From positions 1 to 46,414 of the forward strand of contig DATGUA010000066.1 of assembly GCA_035301545.1 (NCBI GenBank): 46,414 bases of DNA. Reading direction: 5' to 3'. Made by a program: the position numbers and the translations under genes. This DNA comes from DATGUA01 sp035301545. GTDB lineage: Bacteria > Bacillota > Clostridia > Tissierellales > Tissierellaceae. A model generated the notes under the pieces. That model was not told where the DNA came from, searched no databases, and saw nothing but the letters and a program-made list of their open reading frames with translations. Positions 16,924 to 25,435 of the stretch are shown piece after piece (positions within the stretch are counted from its first letter, which is position 1; each line of letters opens with the position of its first letter).

Positions 16924-18042
16924 ATGAAAAAAAGAACAAATTACTGTGTTATAGGGGCGGGGAATGGTGGATTAGCTATGGCAGGTTATCTAGCAATGAC
17001 AGGATATAAGGTGAATTTATATAATAGAACATTAGAAAAAATATCCTCTTTAATGAAAAATCCAACAATATATTTAAGTGGAGAAGAAACAGGAGTGGGG
17101 GTACTAAATAAAGTAACAAATAATATAGAGGAAGCCATAAGAGATGTAGATGTAATAATGGTAACTATCCCGGCTGTAGGTCATAATTATATAGCAAAAG
17201 AAATGGTACCATATCTGAAAGATGGGCAAATAATAATATTAAATCCAGGAAGAACTGGAGGAGCTTTGGAAGTATATGAAACTCTATTAAGAGAAAGAAA
17301 AAGAAATAATATTATAGTGGGAGAAGCACAAACCTTTATATATGCAGCTAGAGGAATAGATTACAATAAAGCCCATATCTATAAATCAAAAAAAGAAGTA
17401 TCATTAGCAACAATACCAGCAACAAAAACAAATTATGTTTTAGATTTAATTAATGATGCTTATCCTCAATTTATACCTGCTACAGATGTATTAGAAACAA
17501 GTATTAATAATTATGGAGCAATATTTCATCCAGCACCAACACTTTTTAATAGTGGACATATAGAAAGAGGAACACCATTTGAATACTATATAGAAGGTAT
17601 AACACCTTCAATAGGAAATTTTTTAGAAAAGATGGATAGAGAAAGAATAGAATTGGGAAAACTACTTCAAATTAATACAGTATCTGCAGTAGATTGGTTA
17701 TATGAAAGTTATGGAGCAAAAGGAGATACTATATATGAAGCTATCCAAAACAATCCAGCATATAAAGGGCTATTAGCACCAGAAGGATTATCTATTAGAT
17801 ATATTCACGAAGATATACCTCATAGTCTAGTACCGATGGAGTCTATGGCAAATGCTCTTGGATTAGAAACACCTGCCATTACAACTATAATAAATATGGC
17901 AGAAATTATGACTAATAAAGATTTTAGGAAAATAGGAAGAACAGCAGACAAATTAGGATTAAAAGATTTAACAATTGGAGAAATGCATTTATTAGCTAGA
18001 AAAGGCACTATATGTAAAAAAACTTTAGGAGAAGTGATTTAA
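16924..18042 (+). CDS. NAD/NADP octopine/nopaline dehydrogenase family protein
   Basis: This 372-residue protein has an N-terminal Rossmann fold with VIGAGNGGLAMAGYLA, and the C-terminal opine dehydrogenase domain. The conserved catalytic region reads NNYGAIFHPAPTLFNSG, including the histidine expected for catalysis, and is followed by ALGLETP. Enzymes of this family join an amino acid to a 2-keto acid by NAD(P)H-dependent reduction, or run the reverse reaction. The start chosen is the ATG at 16924, nine bases after AAAGGA; the longer frame would need a TTG at 16903 with no good ribosome site. Control by a c-di-AMP riboswitch suggests a link to osmotic balance. The substrates are unknown. Confidence 0.88.
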   Translation: MKKRTNYCVIGAGNGGLAMAGYLAMTGYKVNLYNRTLEKISSLMKNPTIYLSGEETGVGVLNKVTNNIEEAIRDVDVIMVTIPAVGHNYIAKEMVPYLKDGQIIILNPGRTGGALEVYETLLRERKRNNIIVGEAQTFIYAARGIDYNKAHIYKSKKEVSLATIPATKTNYVLDLINDAYPQFIPATDVLETSINNYGAIFHPAPTLFNSGHIERGTPFEYYIEGITPSIGNFLEKMDRERIELGKLLQINTVSAVDWLYESYGAKGDTIYEAIQNNPAYKGLLAPEGLSIRYIHEDIPHSLVPMESMANALGLETPAITTIINMAEIMTNKDFRKIGRTADKLGLKDLTIGEMHLLARKGTICKKTLGEVI

Positions 18043-18067
18043 CAAATTGGAAGAGCCAGATAAATGT

Positions 18068-18117
18068 TAGGCCTTTTTTCATGTAAATTATAATTTACAA
18101 GAAAAAAGGCCTTTTAT
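18068..18117 (+). terminator. Terminator after the opine dehydrogenase gene
   Basis: A very long stem is formed by AGGCCTTTTTTC and GAAAAAAGGCCT, continued by GTAAATTA/TAATTTAC, and ends in a T run. Confidence 0.85.
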
Positions 18118-18135
18118 ATTATCAAATATTTGTTA

Positions 18136-18165
18136 TTTACATATATAAATTATAATTGATATAAT
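18136..18165 (+). promoter_or_regulatory. Promoter of the AbgA-like amidohydrolase gene
   Basis: TTTACA (18136-18141) and TATAAT (18160-18165) are spaced by 18 bases and lie 21 bases before the start codon. Confidence 0.65.
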
Positions 18166-18186
18166 AGTGTAAAGGGGGAATATTAG

Positions 18187-19443
18187 ATGGATAACCTAAA
18201 GGAAAGAATGTGGCAAATGAGAAAAGAATTTCATAAAATTGCAGAGCCAGGTTGGTTAGAATTTGAAACGACAAAAACCATAATAGACTATCTTGAATCT
18301 TATGGATATAATTTAAAATTTGGGAAAGAAATTCATAGTGAAAGAATGGGCTTACCAGATGGAGACGAAATTAAGAAGCATAGAAATAAGGTTTCAGTAT
18401 CTTTTGATGAGGAGGAATTTGAAATACTAGAAGGATATACTGGAGTTGTGGCTTCACTGGATACTGGAAAAGAGGGACCAACTATAGGTATTAGATTTGA
18501 TATTGATGCTAATGAAATTCAAGAAACAAAAGATGAGGATCATCGACCTAACAAAGAAGGTTTTAGATCAAAAAATGATTTTGCTATGCATGCTTGTGGT
18601 CATGACGGGCATATTACTATTGGTTTATTCTTAGCAGAATGGATTATGAAGAATAAAAATAATTTAAAAGGGAAATTTATACTGATATTCCAACCAGCTG
18701 AAGAAGGAGTTCGAGGTGCTAAAAGTATGGTAGGAGCTGGAGTAGTAGATGAATTAGATTATTTATTAGCTGGACATATAGGGCTTGGGGTAGGAAGTGG
18801 AATATTAGGTTTAGGAACAATAGGTTTTTTGGCTACATCTAAGTTAGACATTCATTTTGAAGGAATACCATCACATGCTGGAGCAAATCCAGAACTAGGC
18901 AAAAATGCTTTATTAGCGGCAGCCAACTGTGCTATTAATCTTCATACTCTGCCACAGTTTTCAACGGGAATGAGTCGATTAAATGTAGGAGTGTTGCAAG
19001 CAGGAAGTTCCAGAAATATAGTTCCTAATAAATCCATGTTAAGAGTTGAAACTAGAGGAGATAAAGAAGAAATAAATCAAATGTTAAAAGAAAAAGCTAG
19101 GTATGTAGTAGAAGGATCAGCAAAGACATTTGATGTAGATTATGAAATTATAGAAGTAGGAGGAGCACCAGCCTATAATACTTATGATAAAGAACTTGTA
19201 GATTTAGTATCAGGATATTTAGAAAATGATTTTAATATAGATATAGCCAGATCTTTAGGTGGGTCTGAGGATGTAACTTATATGATGAATAAAGTTGAAG
19301 AGAATGGTGGGAAATCCTTACATTTTATGTTTGGATCTGATTTAGCAGCAGCTCATCATAATAATAAATTTGATTTTGATAAGAATACATTACCTATGGC
19401 CTTTGGAGCATTGAGTAAAACTATAAAATTATTGGCTAAATAG
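18187..19443 (+). CDS. M20 family amidohydrolase, AbgA-like (aminobenzoyl-glutamate hydrolase type)
   Basis: This 418-residue member of the M20 metallopeptidase/amidohydrolase family is cytoplasmic and would hydrolyse an N-acyl or amide bond of an amino acid derivative. Metal-site motifs are HACGHDGH near residue 137 and PAEEGVRGA near 177. The dimerisation domain carries HFEGIPSHAGANPELGKNAL, and a late GSEDVTYMM and AAHHNN complete the site. The inserted acidic segment before HACGH and the ending resemble AbgA rather than simple hippurate hydrolases. The start follows GGGGG. It converges on a second M20 gene and an AbgT transporter gene, which supports uptake and cleavage of an aminobenzoyl-glutamate-like or other N-acyl amino acid. 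Confidence 0.85.
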   Translation: MDNLKERMWQMRKEFHKIAEPGWLEFETTKTIIDYLESYGYNLKFGKEIHSERMGLPDGDEIKKHRNKVSVSFDEEEFEILEGYTGVVASLDTGKEGPTIGIRFDIDANEIQETKDEDHRPNKEGFRSKNDFAMHACGHDGHITIGLFLAEWIMKNKNNLKGKFILIFQPAEEGVRGAKSMVGAGVVDELDYLLAGHIGLGVGSGILGLGTIGFLATSKLDIHFEGIPSHAGANPELGKNALLAAANCAINLHTLPQFSTGMSRLNVGVLQAGSSRNIVPNKSMLRVETRGDKEEINQMLKEKARYVVEGSAKTFDVDYEIIEVGGAPAYNTYDKELVDLVSGYLENDFNIDIARSLGGSEDVTYMMNKVEENGGKSLHFMFGSDLAAAHHNNKFDFDKNTLPMAFGALSKTIKLLAK

Positions 19444-19451
19444 AGACTAAA

Positions 19452-19481
19452 TAAAAAATCCCCATATGGGGATTTTTTAGG
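19452..19481. terminator. Bidirectional terminator between the two M20 genes
   Basis: AAAAAATCCCC and GGGGATTTTTT form a perfect stem around ATAT, with A and T tracts that serve both convergent genes. Confidence 0.9.
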
Positions 19482-20667
19482 GTTTATTTAGAAAATCTAA
19501 AGTGGCTCTACACATAGTCTTAATGCCTATTGGAATACTATTTTCATCTACTATTAAGTTTGGATTATGAAGGGTAGTAAATCCCTTATTAATCTCAGAT
19601 TCTATACCTAACCAATAGAATACTGAGGGAACCCTCATTGCAAATTCAGAAAAATCCTCTGATCCAGAAGCTGGATGTTTGGGGATTAAAACATTTTCTT
19701 CGCCTAAGGTAGATTTAAAGGTATTAATAACTTGTTGAGATAATGCATCATCATTGACTGTTAATTTATATCCGTGTACATATTCTACATCACATTTACA
19801 CCCTAAAGCTTCAGCGGTATTTTCTGCTATCTTTTTAATTTTTTTAGGCATTATTTTTGAAACCTTAGGATTAAAGGTTCTAACTGTACCTTCCATCACC
19901 ACTTTATCACATAAAACATTATACCGACTACCACCATGGATAGTTCCTATTGTAACCACAGCACTCTCCATGGGATCTATATTTCTACTCACTAATGTTT
20001 GTAAGGCTGTAATGATTTGACCAGCGGTAGAAATAGCATCTGATCCGTTATGTGGTTGGGATGCATGAGAAGACTTACCCCTTACAGTAAGGAATAATCT
20101 GTCTGATTGTGCCATCATAGTACCCTTTCTTAGTGCTACTTTCCCTACAGGAATATCGCCCCAAATATGAAGAGCCATAGCAGCATCAACTTTAGGATTA
20201 TGGAGAACTCCTTCTTCTATCATATACTTAGAGCCTCCGACAGGATTATCTTCTTCTGCAGGTTGAAATACAAACTTCACATTACCTTTAATATCATCTG
20301 TTAACTCTGATAATACTTTGGCAGTTCCAAGTAAAATTGAAGTATGAACATCATGTCCACAAGCATGCATTTTACCTGGAATTTTTGATTTAAAAGGCAA
20401 ATCTGTTAATTCCTCCATAGGTAGGCAATCCATATCAGCTCTTAAAAGAAGAGTTTTACCTTCTTGTTTTCCTTTTAATAACCCTACAACCCCTGTATTA
20501 GCAATTTTATCTTCTACTTCAAATCCAAGTTTTTCAAGTTCTGTTTTAACTATAGATGAAGTTCGAGTTTCCTCCATAGCCAATTCAGGATATTGATGTA
20601 AATCTCTTCTAATCTTAATAACGTCATCTAAATGATAATTAATCATTTTATCTAATGTGTCATTCAT
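19477..20667 (-). CDS. M20 family amidohydrolase (hippurate/amino-acid amide hydrolase type)
   Basis: This 396-residue protein has the standard M20D layout. DLHQYPELAMEE is near the N-terminus, the metal-binding MHACGHDVHTSILLGTA is near residue 100, and PAEEDNPVGGSKYMIEEG follows. The lid domain has VRGKSSHASQPHNGSDAI, and the final metal ligand region is HPASGSEDFSEF. It hydrolyses N-acyl amino acids in the cytosol and needs divalent metal. It is not closely similar to the AbgA-like protein across the gap, so the two probably cut different substrates or form a two-subunit system as AbgA/AbgB do. It lies 14 bases after the AbgT gene and is co-transcribed with it. Confidence 0.88.
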   Translation of the reverse strand: MNDTLDKMINYHLDDVIKIRRDLHQYPELAMEETRTSSIVKTELEKLGFEVEDKIANTGVVGLLKGKQEGKTLLLRADMDCLPMEELTDLPFKSKIPGKMHACGHDVHTSILLGTAKVLSELTDDIKGNVKFVFQPAEEDNPVGGSKYMIEEGVLHNPKVDAAMALHIWGDIPVGKVALRKGTMMAQSDRLFLTVRGKSSHASQPHNGSDAISTAGQIITALQTLVSRNIDPMESAVVTIGTIHGGSRYNVLCDKVVMEGTVRTFNPKVSKIMPKKIKKIAENTAEALGCKCDVEYVHGYKLTVNDDALSQQVINTFKSTLGEENVLIPKHPASGSEDFSEFAMRVPSVFYWLGIESEINKGFTTLHNPNLIVDENSIPIGIKTMCRATLDFLNKP

Positions 20668-20681
20668 TTAATAACCTCCTA

Positions 20682-22196
20682 TTATATAAATATTGGTCCA
20701 CCAGGGCCCAAAGGTAATCCGAGGAAATACCAGATAGATCCTAAAATGATCCAAGAGATTAAAATTGCAATCGAATAAGGGATCATTATAGATAATAATG
20801 TACCAACACCAGCCTCCTCATCATATTCATACATATATGCAAGTATAATAGGGAAATAAGTAAATAGTGGAGAAATGATATTTGTTGCTGAATCCCCCAT
20901 TCTGTATAAAAATTGTGTCCATGCAGGATGATAATCCATTAATGCCAACATGGGAACAAATATAGGTGCAAGCAAGGCCCATTTAGCAGATCCAGATCCA
21001 ATAAATAGATTTACAAGTGCACAAAGGAGTATGTATCCTATAAACAATCCTGGTCCTGTAAATCCAATATTTGATAAAAATATTGAACCGCTAATTGCCA
21101 AAACTTGGCCAAGATTTGTCCAGTTAAAATAGGAAATAAATTGTCCTATTATAAATGCTAATACTATAAATGAAGACATACCACTTATAGCTTTAGTCAT
21201 TATTTCTGGGATGTCACCTGATGACTTGATCTTACCAATTTTAATAGCATAGGGTATAGATGTTACTAAAAATAAAAGAAGTAGAATAGGTATAATCCCA
21301 GACATAAAAGGAGATCCAGTTAATATTTCACCAGTTTCTTCATGTCTTAGAAAACTATTTTTAGGGACTAAAGCTATAATTAGTATAACTATATAAATTA
21401 AAGCTCCTATTCCTGCTGACTTAAGGGCAGCATTTTCCTCAGGAGTTACTTCTTGAGATTTGATTTCTTTAGAACCTGTATATTGGCCTAATTTTGGCTC
21501 CAAGTACTTTTCGGACATGATACTAACTATAAATGCTAGAACGAAAGTAGATACAATCATAATGTACCAATTTGCCATTAATGGGATTTCAGGAGCATCT
21601 ACTATTGCAGCAGCCTCATTTGTTATACCTTGCAATAGTGCATCTGTACCAGCTGGTAGGAGATTAGCACTAAATCCACCTGTGGTAGCTGCATAACCTA
21701 AAGCTATTCCTGCAATAGGATGACGACCTAAAGATAAAAATATCATGGCAGCTAATGGTGGTATAATAACAATTGCAGCATCAGAAGCAATATTTCCACA
21801 TATACCAATTAGAGCAATAGCAAATGTTACGATTTTAGATGGTGCACCAAGCATAGTTTTTCTCATTAATGAAGACATAAAGCCTACTTCCTCTGCTAGC
21901 CCAAGGCCTAATGTCATAGTAAGGATTAACCCAAGTGGTGCAAATCCTGAAAAGTTAGAAACCATAGTAGTTAATGCGTGATTAATACCTTCACCAGATA
22001 ATAAATTTTTAACTTCGATGACTTCATTAGTAGTTGGATTTATAACAGATACATTTAATGAACTTAAAATTAATGATATTACCGCAATGATACCAATTAA
22101 CCAAAGAAATAAGATGAAAGGATGTGGTATTTTATTTCCTACTCTCTCAACCCAAGCTAAAAATCCTTTGTTTTCATTACTGACTTTTGAACTCAT
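20682..22196 (-). CDS. AbgT family transporter
   Basis: This 504-residue membrane protein has about 12-13 hydrophobic segments. The N-terminus (FLAWVERVGNKIPHPFILFLWLIG) and the motifs GYAATTGGFSANLLPAGTDALL and GSGSAKWALLAPIFVPML are typical of the AbgT family. Members import p-aminobenzoyl-glutamate, and some export sulfonamides. A perfect match to the family's conserved NL(F)IGSGSAKWA region makes the call firm. The start follows AGGAGG, and the M20 amidohydrolase gene is directly downstream. Together they form a transport-and-cleave pair for an N-acyl amino acid. Confidence 0.92.
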   Translation of the reverse strand: MSSKVSNENKGFLAWVERVGNKIPHPFILFLWLIGIIAVISLILSSLNVSVINPTTNEVIEVKNLLSGEGINHALTTMVSNFSGFAPLGLILTMTLGLGLAEEVGFMSSLMRKTMLGAPSKIVTFAIALIGICGNIASDAAIVIIPPLAAMIFLSLGRHPIAGIALGYAATTGGFSANLLPAGTDALLQGITNEAAAIVDAPEIPLMANWYIMIVSTFVLAFIVSIMSEKYLEPKLGQYTGSKEIKSQEVTPEENAALKSAGIGALIYIVILIIALVPKNSFLRHEETGEILTGSPFMSGIIPILLLLFLVTSIPYAIKIGKIKSSGDIPEIMTKAISGMSSFIVLAFIIGQFISYFNWTNLGQVLAISGSIFLSNIGFTGPGLFIGYILLCALVNLFIGSGSAKWALLAPIFVPMLALMDYHPAWTQFLYRMGDSATNIISPLFTYFPIILAYMYEYDEEAGVGTLLSIMIPYSIAILISWIILGSIWYFLGLPLGPGGPIFI

Positions 22197-22363
22197 AAGT
22201 ATCCTCCTTCATTATAATAAGAGTAAAGCAATATTTACAATCTTCTGACAATTGCCATTTCTAAAAATATTATATTACCATTGTAACGCACTAATGGAAT
22301 AATATCAATTGAAATTTGCTTATAATTAGTCTTTTTTATATGATATGAGATAATTGGGAAAAA

Positions 22364-22410
22364 TATATCTTTAATATAATAACTAGGCTAGTTATTATAT
22401 TAAAGATATA
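22364..22410. repeat. Perfect 22-bp inverted repeat with GGC loop
   Basis: The arm TATATCTTTAATATAATAAC plus TA is repeated exactly in reverse on the other side of the loop GGC (22386-22388). There is no T run after it on either strand. It sits immediately before the opine dehydrogenase remnant, in the gap 22197-22542. Confidence 0.9.
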
Positions 22411-22437
22411 ACAAAAGATAATAATTATTCTACAGGT

Positions 22438-22515
22438 AATTTCAAAAAGATAGAGGCGAACAGTAGATATGGATTAGGATTAAAAGATTTAACAATAGGA
22501 GAAATGTATTTATCC
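22438..22515 (+). pseudogene. Remnant of an opine dehydrogenase C-terminus
   Basis: Translated from 22438 the strand reads NFKKI, then after a short diverged stretch GLGLKDLTIGEMYL. The intact gene at 16924 ends with DFRKIGRTADKLGLKDLTIGEMHL. At the DNA level 22474-22512 matches 17953-17991 over 39 bases with two differences. No start codon or upstream domain is present, so only a tail fragment survives. It could come from a second, deleted paralogue or from duplication of the intact gene. The similarity is plain; the history is inference. Confidence 0.8.
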
Positions 22516-22542
22516 CAGAGAAAACTTCTCTATATATTATAC

Positions 22543-23016
22543 TCAGGTGTTACATATAGTTTCATACATATTAAAGAAAGTATTAGCTGTATCTATTTCT
22601 TCTTCAGTTAATTTATTACTGTTTTTTACTTCTTGAAGTTCTATATTTTTATCTTCAAACACTTCAATTATTCTAAATACATATACTATATTTATAGCTT
22701 CATCTTTATTTAGATTAAGAGCTCTAAAGAATTTAATTCTATTTTTTGAATATAAATTTGCTATGATTTCAGCAAATTCTTGTGTATATGCACCATCTAA
22801 ATTATTATAAAGATTTAGAACCTTAGCTATTTCCTCAATGCTTAATTCTTCAGATTTTAAATGTTGGAAAAGTGAATCCATATTAGTATCTGGACTATCA
22901 CTTAATGCTTTTAAATCTGACCAATATAGTTCATCTAAGAATTTAACCTTCTGATTAAGACTTAGATCTTCTTTGTTTATATATTTAATAAATTGACCCT
23001 GCAACTTATCTATCAT
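22543..23016 (-). CDS. Uncharacterised small soluble protein
   Basis: I do not recognise this 157-residue protein. It is predicted mostly helical and charged, with no signal peptide, membrane segment, cysteine cluster or catalytic motif that I can see. Sequence character (KYINKEDLSLNQKVKFLDELYW, LSIEEIAKVLNLYNNL) suggests a repeat-like helical bundle. The start chosen is the ATG at 23016, eight bases after AGGAG; the longer frame would begin at a GTG too close to that site. It diverges from the LemA gene, and its 3' end lies beside the opine dehydrogenase remnant. The reading frame and ribosome site make it a likely real gene; no function is proposed. Confidence 0.7.
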   Translation of the reverse strand: MIDKLQGQFIKYINKEDLSLNQKVKFLDELYWSDLKALSDSPDTNMDSLFQHLKSEELSIEEIAKVLNLYNNLDGAYTQEFAEIIANLYSKNRIKFFRALNLNKDEAINIVYVFRIIEVFEDKNIELQEVKNSNKLTEEEIDTANTFFNMYETICNT

Positions 23017-23126
23017 TTTATACACTCCTATCTTTACTCTTATGGTTTATATATACCCAAAAAGGGTAAATATACTTTGTAACTTAAATATAATTAGGAT
23101 TTTAAAGAAAGGATGAGGTGAGATAT

Positions 23127-23672
23127 ATGGCTTTATGGATAGTAATAGGAATTATAGTATTAATAATTATTTGGATAATTTCCACTTATAACAGTTTTAT
23201 TACCCTAGGTGAAAGAGTAGGTAATGCTAAAGGACAAATAGCTACCCAAATAGAATCTAGATGGGATGCTGTAAAAAGTTTAATAGATGCAACTAAAAAA
23301 TATTCCCAACATGAGGCAGAAGTTTTAGAAAACGTAACTGAATCTAGAGCATCTTTAGGAAGTGGTGCAAGTGTAAGTGAATTGGAAAAAGATGCAGGTC
23401 AACTAGATAGTGTAGTTAGTAGATTGATTGCGGTTTCTGAAAGTTATCCAGATCTAAAAGCTAGTGAGGTATATCAAAACACTATGGAAAGTATAGATAA
23501 ATATGAAAATAATGTTAGACAATCTAGAATGATATATAATGATGTAGTTGCTAGATATAATAGGAAGGTTAGAGTAATTCCATCAAATATAGTAGCTAGT
23601 TTATTTGGATTTAGATCTAAGGAATACTTTCAAGGAACAGAATCTAAACAAGATATGCCATCTTGGGATTAG
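23127..23672 (+). CDS. LemA family protein
   Basis: This 181-residue protein has one N-terminal membrane helix (WIVIGIIVLIIIWIISTYNSF) followed by the helical LemA domain. Typical family strings are LGERVGNAKGQIATQIESRWD, then YNDVVARYNRKVRVIPSNIVA, and the closing FGFRSKEYFQ. LemA proteins are membrane-anchored with a coiled, mostly helical body of unknown biochemical role. The start is the ATG at 23127 after GAGGTG. The DUF2207 gene begins 11 bases after its stop. LemA next to a DUF2207 protein with a glycine-rich tail is a recurring gene pair in many bacteria, which supports a joint envelope function. Confidence 0.92.
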   Translation: MALWIVIGIIVLIIIWIISTYNSFITLGERVGNAKGQIATQIESRWDAVKSLIDATKKYSQHEAEVLENVTESRASLGSGASVSELEKDAGQLDSVVSRLIAVSESYPDLKASEVYQNTMESIDKYENNVRQSRMIYNDVVARYNRKVRVIPSNIVASLFGFRSKEYFQGTESKQDMPSWD

Positions 23673-23683
23673 GAAGTGGTTAT

Positions 23684-25381
23684 ATGTTTAGAAAGAAATA
23701 TGTATTATGGATTTTAACAGTATTATTAGTTTTAAATATAATAATTCCGATGGAAGATGTATTCGCTGATGATCATAGTCTTGAAGATATAGAGATATCG
23801 GTGTATGTAAATGATGATGGTAGTGCTAGGATAAAGGAAAGGCGAGATGCCTATCTTACTGAAGGGACAGAAAATTTTATAGTAATAGGGAATTTAGGAG
23901 ATTCAGAAATAGTAGATTTTGAAGTATGGGAAGATGGAAGGCTATATGATTATGTAGATGATTGGGATATAGATGCTTCAAGGGAAGAAAAAACTAATAA
24001 AAATGGAATAATAGAAAAATCAGATGGATATGAATTATCTTGGGGCATCGGAGAATATGGACAGCATAATTATGAATTAGAATATACTATTACGAATTTT
24101 GTAAAGCAATTTCAAGATAGGCAAGGAATCTTTTGGCGATTTATAAATGATGATACTAATACACCACCTAAAAATGCAAAGGTGATTATAGAAGGTGATA
24201 AAGAATTTTTAGATTCTAATTCTGGTATATGGTCCTTTGGATATGAGGGAGATATTCATTTTGATGATGGTAAAATAATAGCAACTAGTAGCGAATCTTT
24301 TGATAGAAGGGATTATCTTACTATTTTAGTAGAATTAGATGATGGTATGTTTAACACTGGCTCAGCAATGATAGATAAATCCTTTGAAGAGATAAAAGAT
24401 GAAGCTTTTGAAGGTAGTGATTATGGTTCTAATAGTAAATCCAGTGGTGGTTTTGATTTTATATGGGATATAATAAGACCGATAATTATGTTGTTAACAA
24501 TAATTATAATATTAGTTCCATCTAGTATTTTTAAAAAGAAAGGCAGAAAGACTAGGAAATATAAAAGGAAATATAAAGAAGAATATTATAGAGATTATCC
24601 TTATAATGGAGATTTTCAAGATATTTATTATATTTTAAATGAAATGAGAATAGCTGATAGAGAAACATTAATGACTGGGTTTATATTAAAATGGATCCAT
24701 GAAGAGTATATTTCAGTAGAGAAAGAAGAGGAAGGATCTCTCTTTAAGAAAGAGGAGACAGCCCTTAAATTTATTAAAAAAGATATGGATAGTAGCACGA
24801 TAGAAGGAGATTTATATAATATGATGTTACAAGCTGCCGGTTCTAATGAAATATTAGAAAGTAATGAATTTACTAAATGGGCAAAAAAACATTATAAAAA
24901 AATAGAAAAATGGGAGAAAAAGGCTAGAGATTCCTCATTACAAAAGTTACAAGATTCAGACTATGTGAATTTTCAAGAAAAGAAAGTATTATTCTTTAAG
25001 AGAAATGATTTTGTTAAAACAGAAAAAGGTGAAGAATTAGAAAAGAAAGTCCACAAATTTGTAAATTATCTTTATGATTTTTCATTATTAAATGAACATA
25101 AGTCTGTAAATGTAGGAATCTGGGATAATTTAATGATATGGGCTGGAGTTTTAGGTATAACTGAAGTTGTAGCCAAAGAGTTTAAAAAATTATATCCAGA
25201 TTATGAAGTAGAAAGTGTATATCGAGGAAATAGTATTTATATGGTACATTCTTTCTCCAGAAGTGCATCGAGAGCTGCTGCCTCTAGAGCCGCTGCACAA
25301 AGATCATCTGGTAGTGGTGGATTTAGTAGTTCTGGAGGTGGAGGTTCCTTCGGTGGTGGTAGTGGAGGAGGAACTAGATAG
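23684..25381 (+). CDS. DUF2207 family membrane protein with Gly/Ser-rich tail
   Basis: This 565-residue protein begins with a signal or anchor helix, then has an extracellular domain of about 240 residues (EDIEISVYVNDDGSARIKER, GIFWRFINDD) typical of DUF2207. A membrane helix follows near residues 265-285, then a lysine-rich cytoplasmic domain, a second hydrophobic patch (DNLMIWAGVLGITEVVAKEF), and a tail of Arg/Ala/Ser and then Gly/Ser repeats ending SGGGTR. The start chosen is the ATG at 23684 after GGAAGTGG. A TTG at 23663 would give seven more residues but has no site. It is co-transcribed with lemA. The function of the family is unknown. Confidence 0.88.
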   Translation: MFRKKYVLWILTVLLVLNIIIPMEDVFADDHSLEDIEISVYVNDDGSARIKERRDAYLTEGTENFIVIGNLGDSEIVDFEVWEDGRLYDYVDDWDIDASREEKTNKNGIIEKSDGYELSWGIGEYGQHNYELEYTITNFVKQFQDRQGIFWRFINDDTNTPPKNAKVIIEGDKEFLDSNSGIWSFGYEGDIHFDDGKIIATSSESFDRRDYLTILVELDDGMFNTGSAMIDKSFEEIKDEAFEGSDYGSNSKSSGGFDFIWDIIRPIIMLLTIIIILVPSSIFKKKGRKTRKYKRKYKEEYYRDYPYNGDFQDIYYILNEMRIADRETLMTGFILKWIHEEYISVEKEEEGSLFKKEETALKFIKKDMDSSTIEGDLYNMMLQAAGSNEILESNEFTKWAKKHYKKIEKWEKKARDSSLQKLQDSDYVNFQEKKVLFFKRNDFVKTEKGEELEKKVHKFVNYLYDFSLLNEHKSVNVGIWDNLMIWAGVLGITEVVAKEFKKLYPDYEVESVYRGNSIYMVHSFSRSASRAAASRAAAQRSSGSGGFSSSGGGGSFGGGSGGGTR

Positions 25382-25398
25382 TATTATATTAATAGAAA

Positions 25399-25434
25399 GA
25401 AAACAGAGCATAAATATTTATGCTCTGTTTTTAT
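25399..25434. terminator. Bidirectional terminator between DUF2207 and metQ genes
   Basis: AAAACAGAGCATAAA and TTTATGCTCTGTTTT pair around a short loop, with A and T tracts on the two sides. Confidence 0.9.
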
Positions 25435-25435
25435 C

